A stretch of DNA of 64,000 nt from Calditrichia bacterium (GTDB lineage Bacteria; Calditrichota; Calditrichia; RBG-13-44-9; J075). Shown piece after piece: positions 1-8,283 of this stretch; within the stretch, counting starts at the first letter, position 1, and every line of letters starts with the position of its first letter. The notes beneath the pieces were generated by a model, which saw only the letters and a list, made by a program, of their open reading frames with translations, made no database searches and was not told where the DNA came from. A program made the position numbers and the translations under genes. The stretch is from NCBI GenBank assembly GCA_028284445.1, contig JANQRS010000082.1, positions 19,482-83,481 of the forward strand. Direction: 5' to 3'.

Positions 1-341
1 CTCACAAGCCCTTAAAAATCAAGATTTTAACATCTTCAATTGTGCCTTCCACTTATAAATTCACGGCCAAACTGCAAATGCAGTTCACACAAAAACGGAA
101 AAAATTTATATGTTTTTTAAGTGAAATGCGATTTTTTAAGAAAGGCCCGTCTCTCTTATTTTTGAAAGGCGTTGGGCAACGTTTCTGCAGAATTACATAT
201 GCGAGATGAGAACTGCCCCCTAGATGGATACCTAATAAACAAGGAAGCCGGCTTAGCTATCTTTCATCACAATGAAGAAGCGCCGGATTTAAAGACAGCA
301 GACACCGCAGACAACGGGTATAACCTAAGGGTATGATCTTT
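1..341. other. Leading intergenic region, no gene recognised
   Basis: AT-rich sequence in front of the sigma-factor gene. I see no convincing coding frame, RNA gene or repeat. The promoter of the downstream cluster presumably lies here, but I cannot identify its elements. An AAGGG ribosome binding site at 327-331 belongs to the sigma-factor gene. Confidence 0.5.
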
Positions 342-971
342 ATGAATCTCAAAGAACTTGGCAACAAAGAATTTATTGATTTGTTGAAGAGCGATCTCGA
401 CAATCAAATGCTATGGGCACATTTTGTGGAACGATTTCGGGACTGGCCGATTGGCATTACCATTGACAAGCGGTTCAAGAAGCGCCGCCACTACAACTTC
501 TCGGATGTAGAAGATGTGGTGCAGCAAGTTTTCTTAAACCTCACCAAGAACGATTATCGGACAATGCGAAATTTTCGCAACGAACATGACGGTTCGATCA
601 TCCGGCTTCTTCAGATCATGTCGTTACAGGCAGAGAATCGCTGGATTAATGGTGAGTGGAAAATTCGGACAACCGACTTAAAGGAGGAAATCCTCAGCGA
701 AGATGATGAGGATGCAACACCAACGCACCAGGAAATTCGCGAGTCAGTCGAAAACTGTCTGGACCACATTCTTGTCGAGCATAAGCATCGAGACCGTAAC
801 AAGTTGATTTACCTCATGCACCATTTTGATGGCGTACCAAAGAAGCAAATAAGCAAAAAACTGAATACGGACCTTAGTTATCAAAGTATTTGCAGGATTA
901 TCAGCGGGACCCAAAAGTTGATATCCAAGAATTGTAGACCAGATGGTTTGGCGGGCGGACTCATTTCATAA
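342..971 (+). CDS. Sigma-70 family (ECF-like) RNA polymerase sigma factor
   Basis: Small sigma factor expected to bind core RNA polymerase and redirect it to a specific set of promoters. The middle of the N-terminal half has a region-2-like helix (FSDVEDVVQQVFLNL), and the C-terminal half has a region-4-like helix-turn-helix (KKQISKKLNTDLSYQSICRI). At 209 residues it is near the usual ECF length. I prefer the ATG at 342, ten bases after AAGGG; the ATG at 333 is too close to it. The next gene encodes a zinc-binding anti-sigma-like membrane protein, which is the usual arrangement. The linker between regions 2 and 4 is long and acidic (EEILSEDDEDATPTHQE). The family call is good, but the promoters it reads cannot be seen. 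Confidence 0.8.
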   Translation: MNLKELGNKEFIDLLKSDLDNQMLWAHFVERFRDWPIGITIDKRFKKRRHYNFSDVEDVVQQVFLNLTKNDYRTMRNFRNEHDGSIIRLLQIMSLQAENRWINGEWKIRTTDLKEEILSEDDEDATPTHQEIRESVENCLDHILVEHKHRDRNKLIYLMHHFDGVPKKQISKKLNTDLSYQSICRIISGTQKLISKNCRPDGLAGGLIS

Positions 972-1091
972 ACGGTAATGATTTTAACAAAGATCGTGAT
1001 AGTAATATGAACTTGGCTTCGCATCTCCCTTACATTAGCCTGATTTGCCAAGAGATGTATTTATCACACTTATCAAGTGAGGTTGTTTAAG

Positions 1092-2147
1092 ATGCATGGA
1101 TTGAATCACACAGGCAGCAAGCGTTCCAACGGGGTATCAAATGAGTGTCCTTTCACCGAGATGGTACATCGCTATTTGGCAAAACAGACTTCAGAGGCAG
1201 AGAACGAACAGGTGCATGCTCACCTGACAGACTGCCCGCAATGTTATGCACTTATGGTCGCCAATATGTCACTGGAACATATTGAGGAACCGACAGAAGC
1301 GGACATTGAATCGTTAAGTAGAAAATGGACAAAATCCCCGGAACAACTCGCAGCCCAGATGATTGCCCATGCAAAAGTCACCGATGAAGCATCACCTGCA
1401 GTTGTAGAATCGAATAGCGATGGGCCAACCCCAGCTCCACAGCGCTGGGGACCAGGGAGGATATTCACCTGGTCAGCAGGCCCGTTGCTGGCAGCATTAC
1501 TGCTTATTGGTTTCTCAATTGGCGGCGGTCCCCTCCTCACCTGGATGGAGGGAGATAAGTTTCCGGACAATCTGGAGTATTATGTGCGGGCTAGCGTCGT
1601 TCCCTATCCATTTGACGGAAGTAGCTTCAGGAATATGAATGAAAGTGATTCAACAGCCTGGCGAAGTTTCACAGAGTTTTATAAAAAAGGCATTCTCCAT
1701 TACATGGAAAAGGATTTTAGCACGGCGATAGCGCACTTCTCGCCTCTGGAATCGAGTATTGGAGAATTAATGCGCACCACAACTTCGCCGATCAAGCGTC
1801 AACGGTTGAGAGACTACCACTTTTATTTCGGAGTGACACACCTGGCAATTTCCAAAACTGAGGGAATGGACCAGCTAAAGCGCGAAGAACATCTCGCCAG
1901 AGCGGTTGAATTGCTCACAAAAGCCCGGAATCTCGAATCGCAACAACCGGGAATGAGTGGAGCCGGTGCAGGAGGACAGACAAACCTGGGCAATCCTGTT
2001 AGAGACCGGGAGACCTATTTCCTGGCCCTTGCGTATTGGTTTTCAGAGGATACCTCCAAAGCACAAGAACTGATTAGACAGATACCCGAGATCAGCAGAT
2101 TTTTTAGAGATAGCCAAATCCTGCAAGAGGAATGGTCAAGAGATTAA
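1092..2147 (+). CDS. Membrane protein with zf-HC2 anti-sigma domain and periplasmic helical domain
   Basis: Probable anti-sigma factor for the preceding gene. The N-terminal ~60 residues carry a complete zinc-binding pattern: C19, then H44-x3-C48-x2-C51 (HLTDCPQC), as in zf-HC2/ZAS anti-sigma domains. One membrane helix follows at roughly residues 125-150 (AGPLLAALLLIGFSIGGG). The remaining ~200 residues should be periplasmic and look helical and TPR-like (KGILHYMEKDFSTAIAHFSPL). The ATG at 1092 is chosen because GAGG lies nine bases before it; an in-frame GTG lies at 1077. In known ZAS anti-sigmas the zinc module holds the sigma factor until it is released by a signal or by proteolysis. Here a protease of the CHAT family lies four genes downstream. 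The domain call is firm; the partner is inferred from adjacency. Confidence 0.8.
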   Translation: MHGLNHTGSKRSNGVSNECPFTEMVHRYLAKQTSEAENEQVHAHLTDCPQCYALMVANMSLEHIEEPTEADIESLSRKWTKSPEQLAAQMIAHAKVTDEASPAVVESNSDGPTPAPQRWGPGRIFTWSAGPLLAALLLIGFSIGGGPLLTWMEGDKFPDNLEYYVRASVVPYPFDGSSFRNMNESDSTAWRSFTEFYKKGILHYMEKDFSTAIAHFSPLESSIGELMRTTTSPIKRQRLRDYHFYFGVTHLAISKTEGMDQLKREEHLARAVELLTKARNLESQQPGMSGAGAGGQTNLGNPVRDRETYFLALAYWFSEDTSKAQELIRQIPEISRFFRDSQILQEEWSRD

Positions 2148-2550
2148 CACGTTAGATTTTGCAAAAGATATGTAAATTGGGTATCCTTAAAGTAAGGATT
2201 CTTCACCCAACCGGAGTTGGAAAGCCAACGCAATCTATCACCGCGGTTTGATGACCATAAAAACTGAGGCAATCAAACCCGACACAATAGGCACAACAGC
2301 CACATTTAGCTTTCGCGGTCATTGGAGCCTGCATCAGCAGGATCCCTCAATATATTAGTTTTGCTTGGACAAAGGCCTTCCTTGAATGGTCCGGGAGTCC
2401 TATGCGCTCGCTTAAAATGACAACGACAACCATACTAGAGGCAACTAACGAGGAGATGCCTTTTGCATGGTATTCAGATAGATAAAGAACAGAGCCTGTC
2501 ACTCAGCAGGAAAATAAACACCCAATCCTCAGAGGAGAGGAGTACGTAAG
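2148..2550. other. Intergenic region of 403 bases with one hairpin
   Basis: No convincing gene. A nested inverted repeat lies just after the anti-sigma gene (listed separately). A 22-codon frame at 2417-2485 has no ribosome binding site. The 3' end carries a strong purine-rich site (AGAGGAGAGGAG) for the gene at 2551. The size of the gap suggests that the downstream genes have their own promoter, possibly one read by the upstream sigma factor. Confidence 0.45.
2177..2210 (+). terminator. Nested hairpin after the anti-sigma gene
   Basis: TTGGGT pairs with ACCCAA, and inside it ATCCTTA pairs with TAAGGAT around a three-base loop, with a five-base bulge on one side. It lies 30 bases after the stop codon. 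There is no clear U-run, so it may be an intrinsic terminator of modest strength or only an mRNA 3' stabiliser. Confidence 0.4.
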
Positions 2551-3360
2551 ATGGCAGAAACTGATGTGCAAACACAGGAATCAGTAATTAAAGCACTCGA
2601 TTGGTTAAGATCTGTTGCAGGTCTAACCACAAGGATCCTGATTTGGTCTCTTCTGATCTTTCTTGTAATTTGGGCCTTCCGAGTTAGCTTTCCCGATTTC
2701 TTTTACGTTCCGGTAACATTTCCGGAATCTAACAAGCCCCATGGTATCAAAAAAGACACGGAATTTTCAGCTTCTTTAACCCCCGTGGACAATCATTTGG
2801 TAAACGGAGCAATTCTGAATTTAGAGGCTCAAATATTGCCTGGAGCTGCACCGGCTGGGACATGCTATGGCATCATCCAGGTAGTCCGTTTACAAAAGAT
2901 TATTGGTCCTAATGAATTTCAGAATCTGTATGGCAGTATAGAACGCAAAGCTCGCGCAACGAGTACCGGCTGGTATGTGGATCGCATCGACGACGCAGGA
3001 ACTCCATTCTTTGGACTTGAAGCAGGTGGAACTATTGGCATACAATCAATGAATCCAGCTACCATCAAAATCGGCTACGTCGACTCGATCAGCACTCAAA
3101 TCATGGACAGGGCTGATCGTCGCGAGATTAGCAAGTATCTGGGAGTACGCTGGGAAGCAATCGCAGCCACAGTCTCACTAACTGATCGAAGCAAGGACAT
3201 GGGTCATTACTACTGGTCATGGACCGTCGACAATGACGGAAACGTCATCGGTCTCCAAGACGAATACGCGAATAGCGAATTAGTCGACGAATTTGAGAGG
3301 GCTTTGGCAAAATGGAATGAAAAAAAGGGTAATGGTGTATTGGCAACCAGTTGCAAGTAA
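2551..3360 (+). CDS. Unknown single-pass membrane protein in the CHAT cluster
   Basis: I do not recognise a family. The 269-residue product has a short cytoplasmic N-terminus, one membrane helix at about residues 25-46 (ILIWSLLIFLVIWAFRV) and a ~220-residue soluble domain, presumably periplasmic. That domain contains mixed beta/alpha sequence and a single Cys near the C-terminus. The start has an excellent ribosome binding site. The gene lies in one direction with the sigma, anti-sigma and CHAT genes, so it may be a sensor, a substrate or an effector of that pathway. Expression is plausible because codon use and frame are clean throughout. Confidence 0.6.
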   Translation: MAETDVQTQESVIKALDWLRSVAGLTTRILIWSLLIFLVIWAFRVSFPDFFYVPVTFPESNKPHGIKKDTEFSASLTPVDNHLVNGAILNLEAQILPGAAPAGTCYGIIQVVRLQKIIGPNEFQNLYGSIERKARATSTGWYVDRIDDAGTPFFGLEAGGTIGIQSMNPATIKIGYVDSISTQIMDRADRREISKYLGVRWEAIAATVSLTDRSKDMGHYYWSWTVDNDGNVIGLQDEYANSELVDEFERALAKWNEKKGNGVLATSCK

Positions 3361-3398
3361 CCGACCACGTTTAAGACAATAATGAGAGAAACTTTGCC

Positions 3399-4154
3399 AT
3401 GGACTTTAAAAATTTTGAGAACAACACAAATAGAAACTCACTCACAAACATGGCTTCAAGCTTTGTTGGAGGAAAATTTTCGCGGCTCAGAATAGCTATT
3501 TTTGTTATTCCGATTCTCGCAGCGGTTAATTTATTCGTCGCTCAAAAAGCGCTGGATTTTGAATTATTTAAGCCGGAATCAAGTTTGGCAGCTAAGCGCG
3601 CAGCGTTGGTAGTCCAGCTGCGCAGTGAATCTCTACAGGGTGTTGAATCCTTTAATTCACGAGCGATTCAAAAAGCACGGGAATTTCAGAATGATCCGGA
3701 CTTTAAGCCGTTGCTCTTGAACCGAATCAAGAGACCCAATCGCCGTAATCTACTGTCACTATTGGCACTGCGCGAAATTGATAACGCAGCGTATAGAGGC
3801 ATGGACAACAATTTAAAAGCCGGTATACTCACGGATGCATTAAAACAAGCATCAACATTCAATGATTGGGCCAGACCTGATCTTTATTGGAATAGACCTG
3901 ACAATCTTCTGCCTACACCGGTAGTGGCAATTACGGAGCTTGGCCCAGCTGCAGTTCCCGGTTTGAGAGCCCTTCTAATAGAAAAGCGAAACGCTCCACA
4001 TTGGGGCTCCCAGGAAAATTTACCCGGGGGGCTTGAACCATACAGAGTAAAGGATTATGCCCTGGCGCTTTTATATCGGATCGAAGGCAGTAGTCCTGAT
4101 TCGCTCTTTAAGACTCAGGCGGGCCGAAATCGTCTCATTCAGGGCCGGCTATAG
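3399..4154 (+). CDS. Unknown single-pass membrane protein with HEAT-like helices
   Basis: The 251-residue product has a polar N-terminus of ~30 residues, one membrane helix at roughly residues 31-50 (LRIAIFVIPILAAVNLFVAQ) and a helical soluble domain. A segment such as LGPAAVPGLRALLIEKR resembles a HEAT-type helical repeat, but I cannot count full repeats. It starts 38 bases after the preceding stop, consistent with one transcript. I cannot assign a function. The shared architecture with the preceding gene (short N-terminus, one helix, exported domain) suggests that both present domains on the outer face of the inner membrane, where the CHAT protein should also be. Confidence 0.58.
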   Translation: MDFKNFENNTNRNSLTNMASSFVGGKFSRLRIAIFVIPILAAVNLFVAQKALDFELFKPESSLAAKRAALVVQLRSESLQGVESFNSRAIQKAREFQNDPDFKPLLLNRIKRPNRRNLLSLLALREIDNAAYRGMDNNLKAGILTDALKQASTFNDWARPDLYWNRPDNLLPTPVVAITELGPAAVPGLRALLIEKRNAPHWGSQENLPGGLEPYRVKDYALALLYRIEGSSPDSLFKTQAGRNRLIQGRL

Positions 4155-4222
4155 AGTCCAAGGATAGAAGACAGAAGCAATATTTAGATCAGTCTTCAAG
4201 CTTACAAGACACCTACAAGTGA

Positions 4223-4822
4223 ATGGAACAAAAAATGAAAATACTTACCTATACAGCAAGTTTGATTTTCATAATTATCATAGCTCCGGCGTGTACGCAC
4301 GAAAAGCCAGATGAAACATTGCCTGAGTTCACCCGTCCGCTGTCGAAAACTTTGGTCTTTGGTCCCGAAGGAACTGGCGGATTGATTCTTATGGATGAAT
4401 GGGTAGACAGCACAGGCTATCCGGCAAATGCAATTACAATAGATAAACCAGGAGCTTTCCTATCAGCTGTTGTGAGCAAGAAAGGCGGCTCTAACGCGCC
4501 AGCCACCGATACCATAAAGACCACAACCCGTTTGCTAATCGATGGCAATGAAATTGTCCAAAAGAGCTTCGAAGTGGCGAAGGCAATTGGTCTGAAGGGG
4601 CATAACCATTCCGGATTGAGTTACTTTGCCGGAGAAAACAATGTTGAAACTATGGTTTACGGATTTCAAGAGCCCTTGATCTTTTTGCGCAATATGAGCT
4701 TAGAGGTCTTTGTTTCGGATACAGCGGTTAAGAAATTACTTTTAACTGTTAACTATCTAGTTGAAGACGTTGGGCAAGATGAAGGCGGTCATGGTGGAGA
4801 CAGAGAGGATCCACATCCATAA
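4223..4822 (+). CDS. Predicted lipoprotein of unknown function
   Basis: The N-terminus is a lipoprotein signal ending in IAPAC, with the lipidated Cys at residue 24. The mature part is ~175 residues, mainly beta-rich in appearance, and ends in a His/Asp/Glu-rich tail (DEGGHGGDREDPHP) that could bind metal. No family is recognised. The ATG at 4223 is used; a second in-frame ATG at 4235 would give the same signal peptide. The gene lies 68 bases after the previous gene and 47 before the CHAT gene, on the same strand. Its likely location is the periplasmic side of the inner membrane or the outer membrane. Confidence 0.62.
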   Translation: MEQKMKILTYTASLIFIIIIAPACTHEKPDETLPEFTRPLSKTLVFGPEGTGGLILMDEWVDSTGYPANAITIDKPGAFLSAVVSKKGGSNAPATDTIKTTTRLLIDGNEIVQKSFEVAKAIGLKGHNHSGLSYFAGENNVETMVYGFQEPLIFLRNMSLEVFVSDTAVKKLLLTVNYLVEDVGQDEGGHGGDREDPHP

Positions 4823-4869
4823 AGCTTAGCCGACTTGATTGCCTCTTAAAAGAAACGGAAACTTTCCTA

Positions 4870-7800
4870 ATGCGACTCATGCAATCCTCCATTTTAAGGA
4901 GATATCTGGGTCTGATTATCGTCATTCTGGCGCTGGTCAGACCAGCTTTACCTTCGGACAATACCGAAAACGAGTTAACAGAAGTCAGGGATTTCTTTCA
5001 ACTATTACGGGTGATAGCAAGCGCCCCTGACAGTTCCAGGCTTAACAGTCTGGAAAATTGGGTGCAAAATCATGCCGGAAACCATATCAGCGCTCTATGG
5101 CTGGTAGAGCAGTATCACTTATCCAATACCCTTAACAGAGGACATAAATTCTTCAGCAGTCTTCCTGTTCAAGCGAAGGATCTTCAGATAAAACACTGGA
5201 TGTTAGCAAAAATCTACCACCTAAAAAATGATGTTGAGGCTGCATCCGCATCCTACAAACGCGCTCTATCATCTGCTCATATATATCCGGAGCTGCTCGT
5301 CGACATTTCAGTCCTTGAAAGCAGGAATCGGGGACGGTTACCAAACGACTGGAATCCAGTTGATCAAAGTTCCAACTCCGAACTTCGTGGACTTCTGAAA
5401 GCACTGAGACCCTATGTCAAACGGCAGTGGACGGAGGCTATTCGGTATTTTGAAGAACTTCCAGATAAATATCACAGGGACTGGACAATACTATATAGTT
5501 GGGGTTATTGCCTACGACAGATTCACAGTGACAAAATCGCCACAGAGAAATTTCTCAAAGCCTTAAACATCGCTAAGGCCGAGCATAATTTGCACTTCCA
5601 AGCCAAAACTTATATCATCCTTGGCAATGCGGCCACTTCCCTGGACTTTCAAAGGACTTACTATGATTCATCTTATGCGATTGCCAAAGACATCGGTATC
5701 CTGAACCTGCTACCATATATAGCAGGAAACCGTGGTCTTCTGGAAGGCGAAGCTGGAGAGTTAGACCTTGCAGATTCTCTCCTGACTGAGGCAATAGAGT
5801 TTAGTGAGCAACTGCAATCACCCCGGCTTATGTCGACATGGTCCCGACGACATGGAAATTTATTGTCAATCCAGGGCCGATATGATGAAGCATTCAAGCT
5901 CTACGATCTCGCATCTGATTTTGCGGATGAAGCACAAAGCAATTTTCACTCAATTATTGCGACAATACGGGAAGGCGGACTATATCGTATATTAAGAAGA
6001 GGTTCCTTAGCTCGGCAAATTTTATCAGGAGCCCTCAATTCCGCCAGCAGGTTAAATGACCCGTTTCTTATGACGCAGGCTGATATTCAAATAGCACACC
6101 TGGAGTTTTCGATTGGCAACTACCAGGCGGCACGCGATATCTACAAACGCTACCTGAAAAGGCCACCGACCAACGCGAATGAAATCAGTGAGCATGCCTG
6201 GTGGCGTATTAACTGCGGACGTAGTTACCTTGCTCAAGCGAATTTTGATGAAGCCGCAAAGCAATTCAAAATTGCTTACGACTTGACGGAAACAGACGGA
6301 CACCTCTATCGCTCCATGGCACTACTCAAGTTGGCGGAAATCGATTTAGCAAACGGCAATATCGATAGCGGTCGGAGACATTTAGATGAATGCGACCAAC
6401 TAACCGCCAAAGTTGACTCAGAAGATATTATTGTCAATATCTATACACTGCGCGGTGATGCAAGTGCCAAGAGTAGGCAAATAAAACAGGCCATTACCTA
6501 CTATAGAAAAGCAGCAGACATTTTGGAAACGATGCGAGAACGTCTAACAGGTGAAACATCCAGAATTCAGTTCTTTAGGGATAAAACCAATATCTACAGC
6601 AAACTGGCAGGAAGCTATAACAAGCTGCATCAAACAACCCAAAATCGCGCTTATCTTGATAGCCTATACGCTTATTTGGAACTGAACCAAAGCAGGGCTC
6701 TCCGTGAACTCCGGTCTATAGAATCAACAGCGATAACTCAAGAGGAGGCCTATCAACGCCAAAAATACGATGAAGCGCGTAAACGGCATTCTGTTTTACA
6801 GCGGAATCTGCGAGAAAACGGCAAAGCCCTTTTACCTGAAGCCCGAGATTCCCTCGATATTCAACTCCGCGTTTCTCAACATTCAGTCATTGCGCAGAAA
6901 CTGCGCCTTCAGCAAAGCCATTCGCTTGACTCCAAAACTCTTTTGGCAGAAATGCCAAAATTGTCCGAAATCCAGGAAGCAATATCGGATAGCTCAGCTC
7001 TGATCTACTATCACTTTAGTGAGCAAGCGCTTGCGCTCGTTGTTACCCGGAATGATATCGCCGCTGTCCCACTGCAATCTAACGAGGAGGAAATTACCAA
7101 TCTAATCGCCAGGCTCTTAAATCCGTTCTACCGAGATCCTGATGACGTCATTCCCTTCCGGGCAGAGATTGCTTACACCCTTTACGAAAAACTCATCAAA
7201 CCACTGGAAGAACAAGTTGACTTACCCGGCAAGCTACTCATTGTTCCGGATGCCACCACGGCCAATTTACAATTCGACATACTGTTAACCGCCACAACTC
7301 AGAAAGCAGAATATCATCAGCTTGAAGCTGGGGATTATGCCAACAAATTCCTGATTCATCGATATGACATCGGCTATTTGCCCAATGCCGGCTTTTTGAC
7401 CGATCAAAGCATTAACCGTAAGAACAGCATCGGTATTTTCGCATACGGAGGCCAAGGGGGAACAAAACGACGCTGGTCCAGCCCAATAGCCGGTCAACCG
7501 GAGCCGTTATACCATGCAAATCAAGAAGCCCAAGACATTCAGGAATTGCACCCAAATAGTCGCATATATCATCGTAAAATCGCGACCGTTGATGCATTTA
7601 CTGAGGCAAGTAGGAAATTTGATATTTTGCATTTTGCCACGCATGCATTTGCCGACTCCAGCAACGACATTTTTTCCGGTCTTGTCTTCAATAGCGGTTC
7701 GGACAGCACTGACGATGGCTATCTTATGGGATACGAGCTTAATAATCTGCGGATTACGGCAGATATGGTAACGCTCAACGCCTGCGAAACCGGACGCGGT

Positions 7801-8193
7801 AAAGTAGTTGCAGGTGAGGGATTGCTCGGTCTTCCTCGGCTTTTTCTCGGGGCAGGCGCAAATACCGTAATGATGACCCGTTGGGTCGTGGAGGACCGCA
7901 TTGCTTCCAAACTAATGGTCAAATTTTACGATCATTATTTGAACAATGGTTACTCCAAAACCCGTGCTTTGACAGCAGCAAAACGGGCCGCAATACGTGG
8001 AGAATTTGATGGCAGCGGCCAGTATCAGCACCCGCTCTATTGGGCGCCGTTCAGCATATATGGCTCACCCGGTATCGAAGAGACCTATAGCTGGTGGCAA
8101 TATTTGCTTGTGTTCCTGTTTGGTGTGAGTTTGCTCTGGCTCGCACTTCGACGCATTCGGCATGACAGCCGGGAGAGAAAGATTGCTGTTTAG
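4870..8193 (+). CDS. Exported TPR-CHAT caspase-like protease
   Basis: The 1107-residue protein starts with a signal peptide (RRYLGLIIVILALVRPALPS), continues with many TPR-like helical pairs over about residues 60-600 (for example NYQAARDIYKRYLKRPP), a helical linker, then a CHAT domain at about 680-1065. The catalytic pair is intact: His925 in LHFATHAFAD and Cys972 in TLNACETGRG. CHAT proteins are clan-CD cysteine peptidases related to caspases and separase, and the TPR part normally senses a partner. A membrane helix near the C-terminus (YLLVFLFGVSLLWLAL) and a basic tail follow. The predicted topology is therefore periplasmic and anchored, unlike cytoplasmic TPR-CHAT proteins. Being co-directional with a sigma and an anti-sigma gene, it could control sigma release. 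The family call is strong; the substrate is unknown. Confidence 0.85.
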   Translation: MRLMQSSILRRYLGLIIVILALVRPALPSDNTENELTEVRDFFQLLRVIASAPDSSRLNSLENWVQNHAGNHISALWLVEQYHLSNTLNRGHKFFSSLPVQAKDLQIKHWMLAKIYHLKNDVEAASASYKRALSSAHIYPELLVDISVLESRNRGRLPNDWNPVDQSSNSELRGLLKALRPYVKRQWTEAIRYFEELPDKYHRDWTILYSWGYCLRQIHSDKIATEKFLKALNIAKAEHNLHFQAKTYIILGNAATSLDFQRTYYDSSYAIAKDIGILNLLPYIAGNRGLLEGEAGELDLADSLLTEAIEFSEQLQSPRLMSTWSRRHGNLLSIQGRYDEAFKLYDLASDFADEAQSNFHSIIATIREGGLYRILRRGSLARQILSGALNSASRLNDPFLMTQADIQIAHLEFSIGNYQAARDIYKRYLKRPPTNANEISEHAWWRINCGRSYLAQANFDEAAKQFKIAYDLTETDGHLYRSMALLKLAEIDLANGNIDSGRRHLDECDQLTAKVDSEDIIVNIYTLRGDASAKSRQIKQAITYYRKAADILETMRERLTGETSRIQFFRDKTNIYSKLAGSYNKLHQTTQNRAYLDSLYAYLELNQSRALRELRSIESTAITQEEAYQRQKYDEARKRHSVLQRNLRENGKALLPEARDSLDIQLRVSQHSVIAQKLRLQQSHSLDSKTLLAEMPKLSEIQEAISDSSALIYYHFSEQALALVVTRNDIAAVPLQSNEEEITNLIARLLNPFYRDPDDVIPFRAEIAYTLYEKLIKPLEEQVDLPGKLLIVPDATTANLQFDILLTATTQKAEYHQLEAGDYANKFLIHRYDIGYLPNAGFLTDQSINRKNSIGIFAYGGQGGTKRRWSSPIAGQPEPLYHANQEAQDIQELHPNSRIYHRKIATVDAFTEASRKFDILHFATHAFADSSNDIFSGLVFNSGSDSTDDGYLMGYELNNLRITADMVTLNACETGRGKVVAGEGLLGLPRLFLGAGANTVMMTRWVVEDRIASKLMVKFYDHYLNNGYSKTRALTAAKRAAIRGEFDGSGQYQHPLYWAPFSIYGSPGIEETYSWWQYLLVFLFGVSLLWLALRRIRHDSRERKIAV

Positions 8194-8283
8194 AGAAATG
8201 ACAAATGAAGAATGTCGCATGACAAAAATGTCCTTTCACCATAAACGACCGCGCTAGCAATCAAAGATTTATAAGATCCCCCA

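Noticed and set aside
2417..2485. 22-codon frame in the gap before the second membrane protein
   Set aside because: No ribosome binding site and no supporting feature; too short to support.
4870..8193. Part of a type III-E CRISPR (Craspase-like) system
   Set aside because: There is no gRAMP effector or CRISPR array, and this TPR-CHAT protein carries a signal peptide, unlike the cytoplasmic partner in that system.
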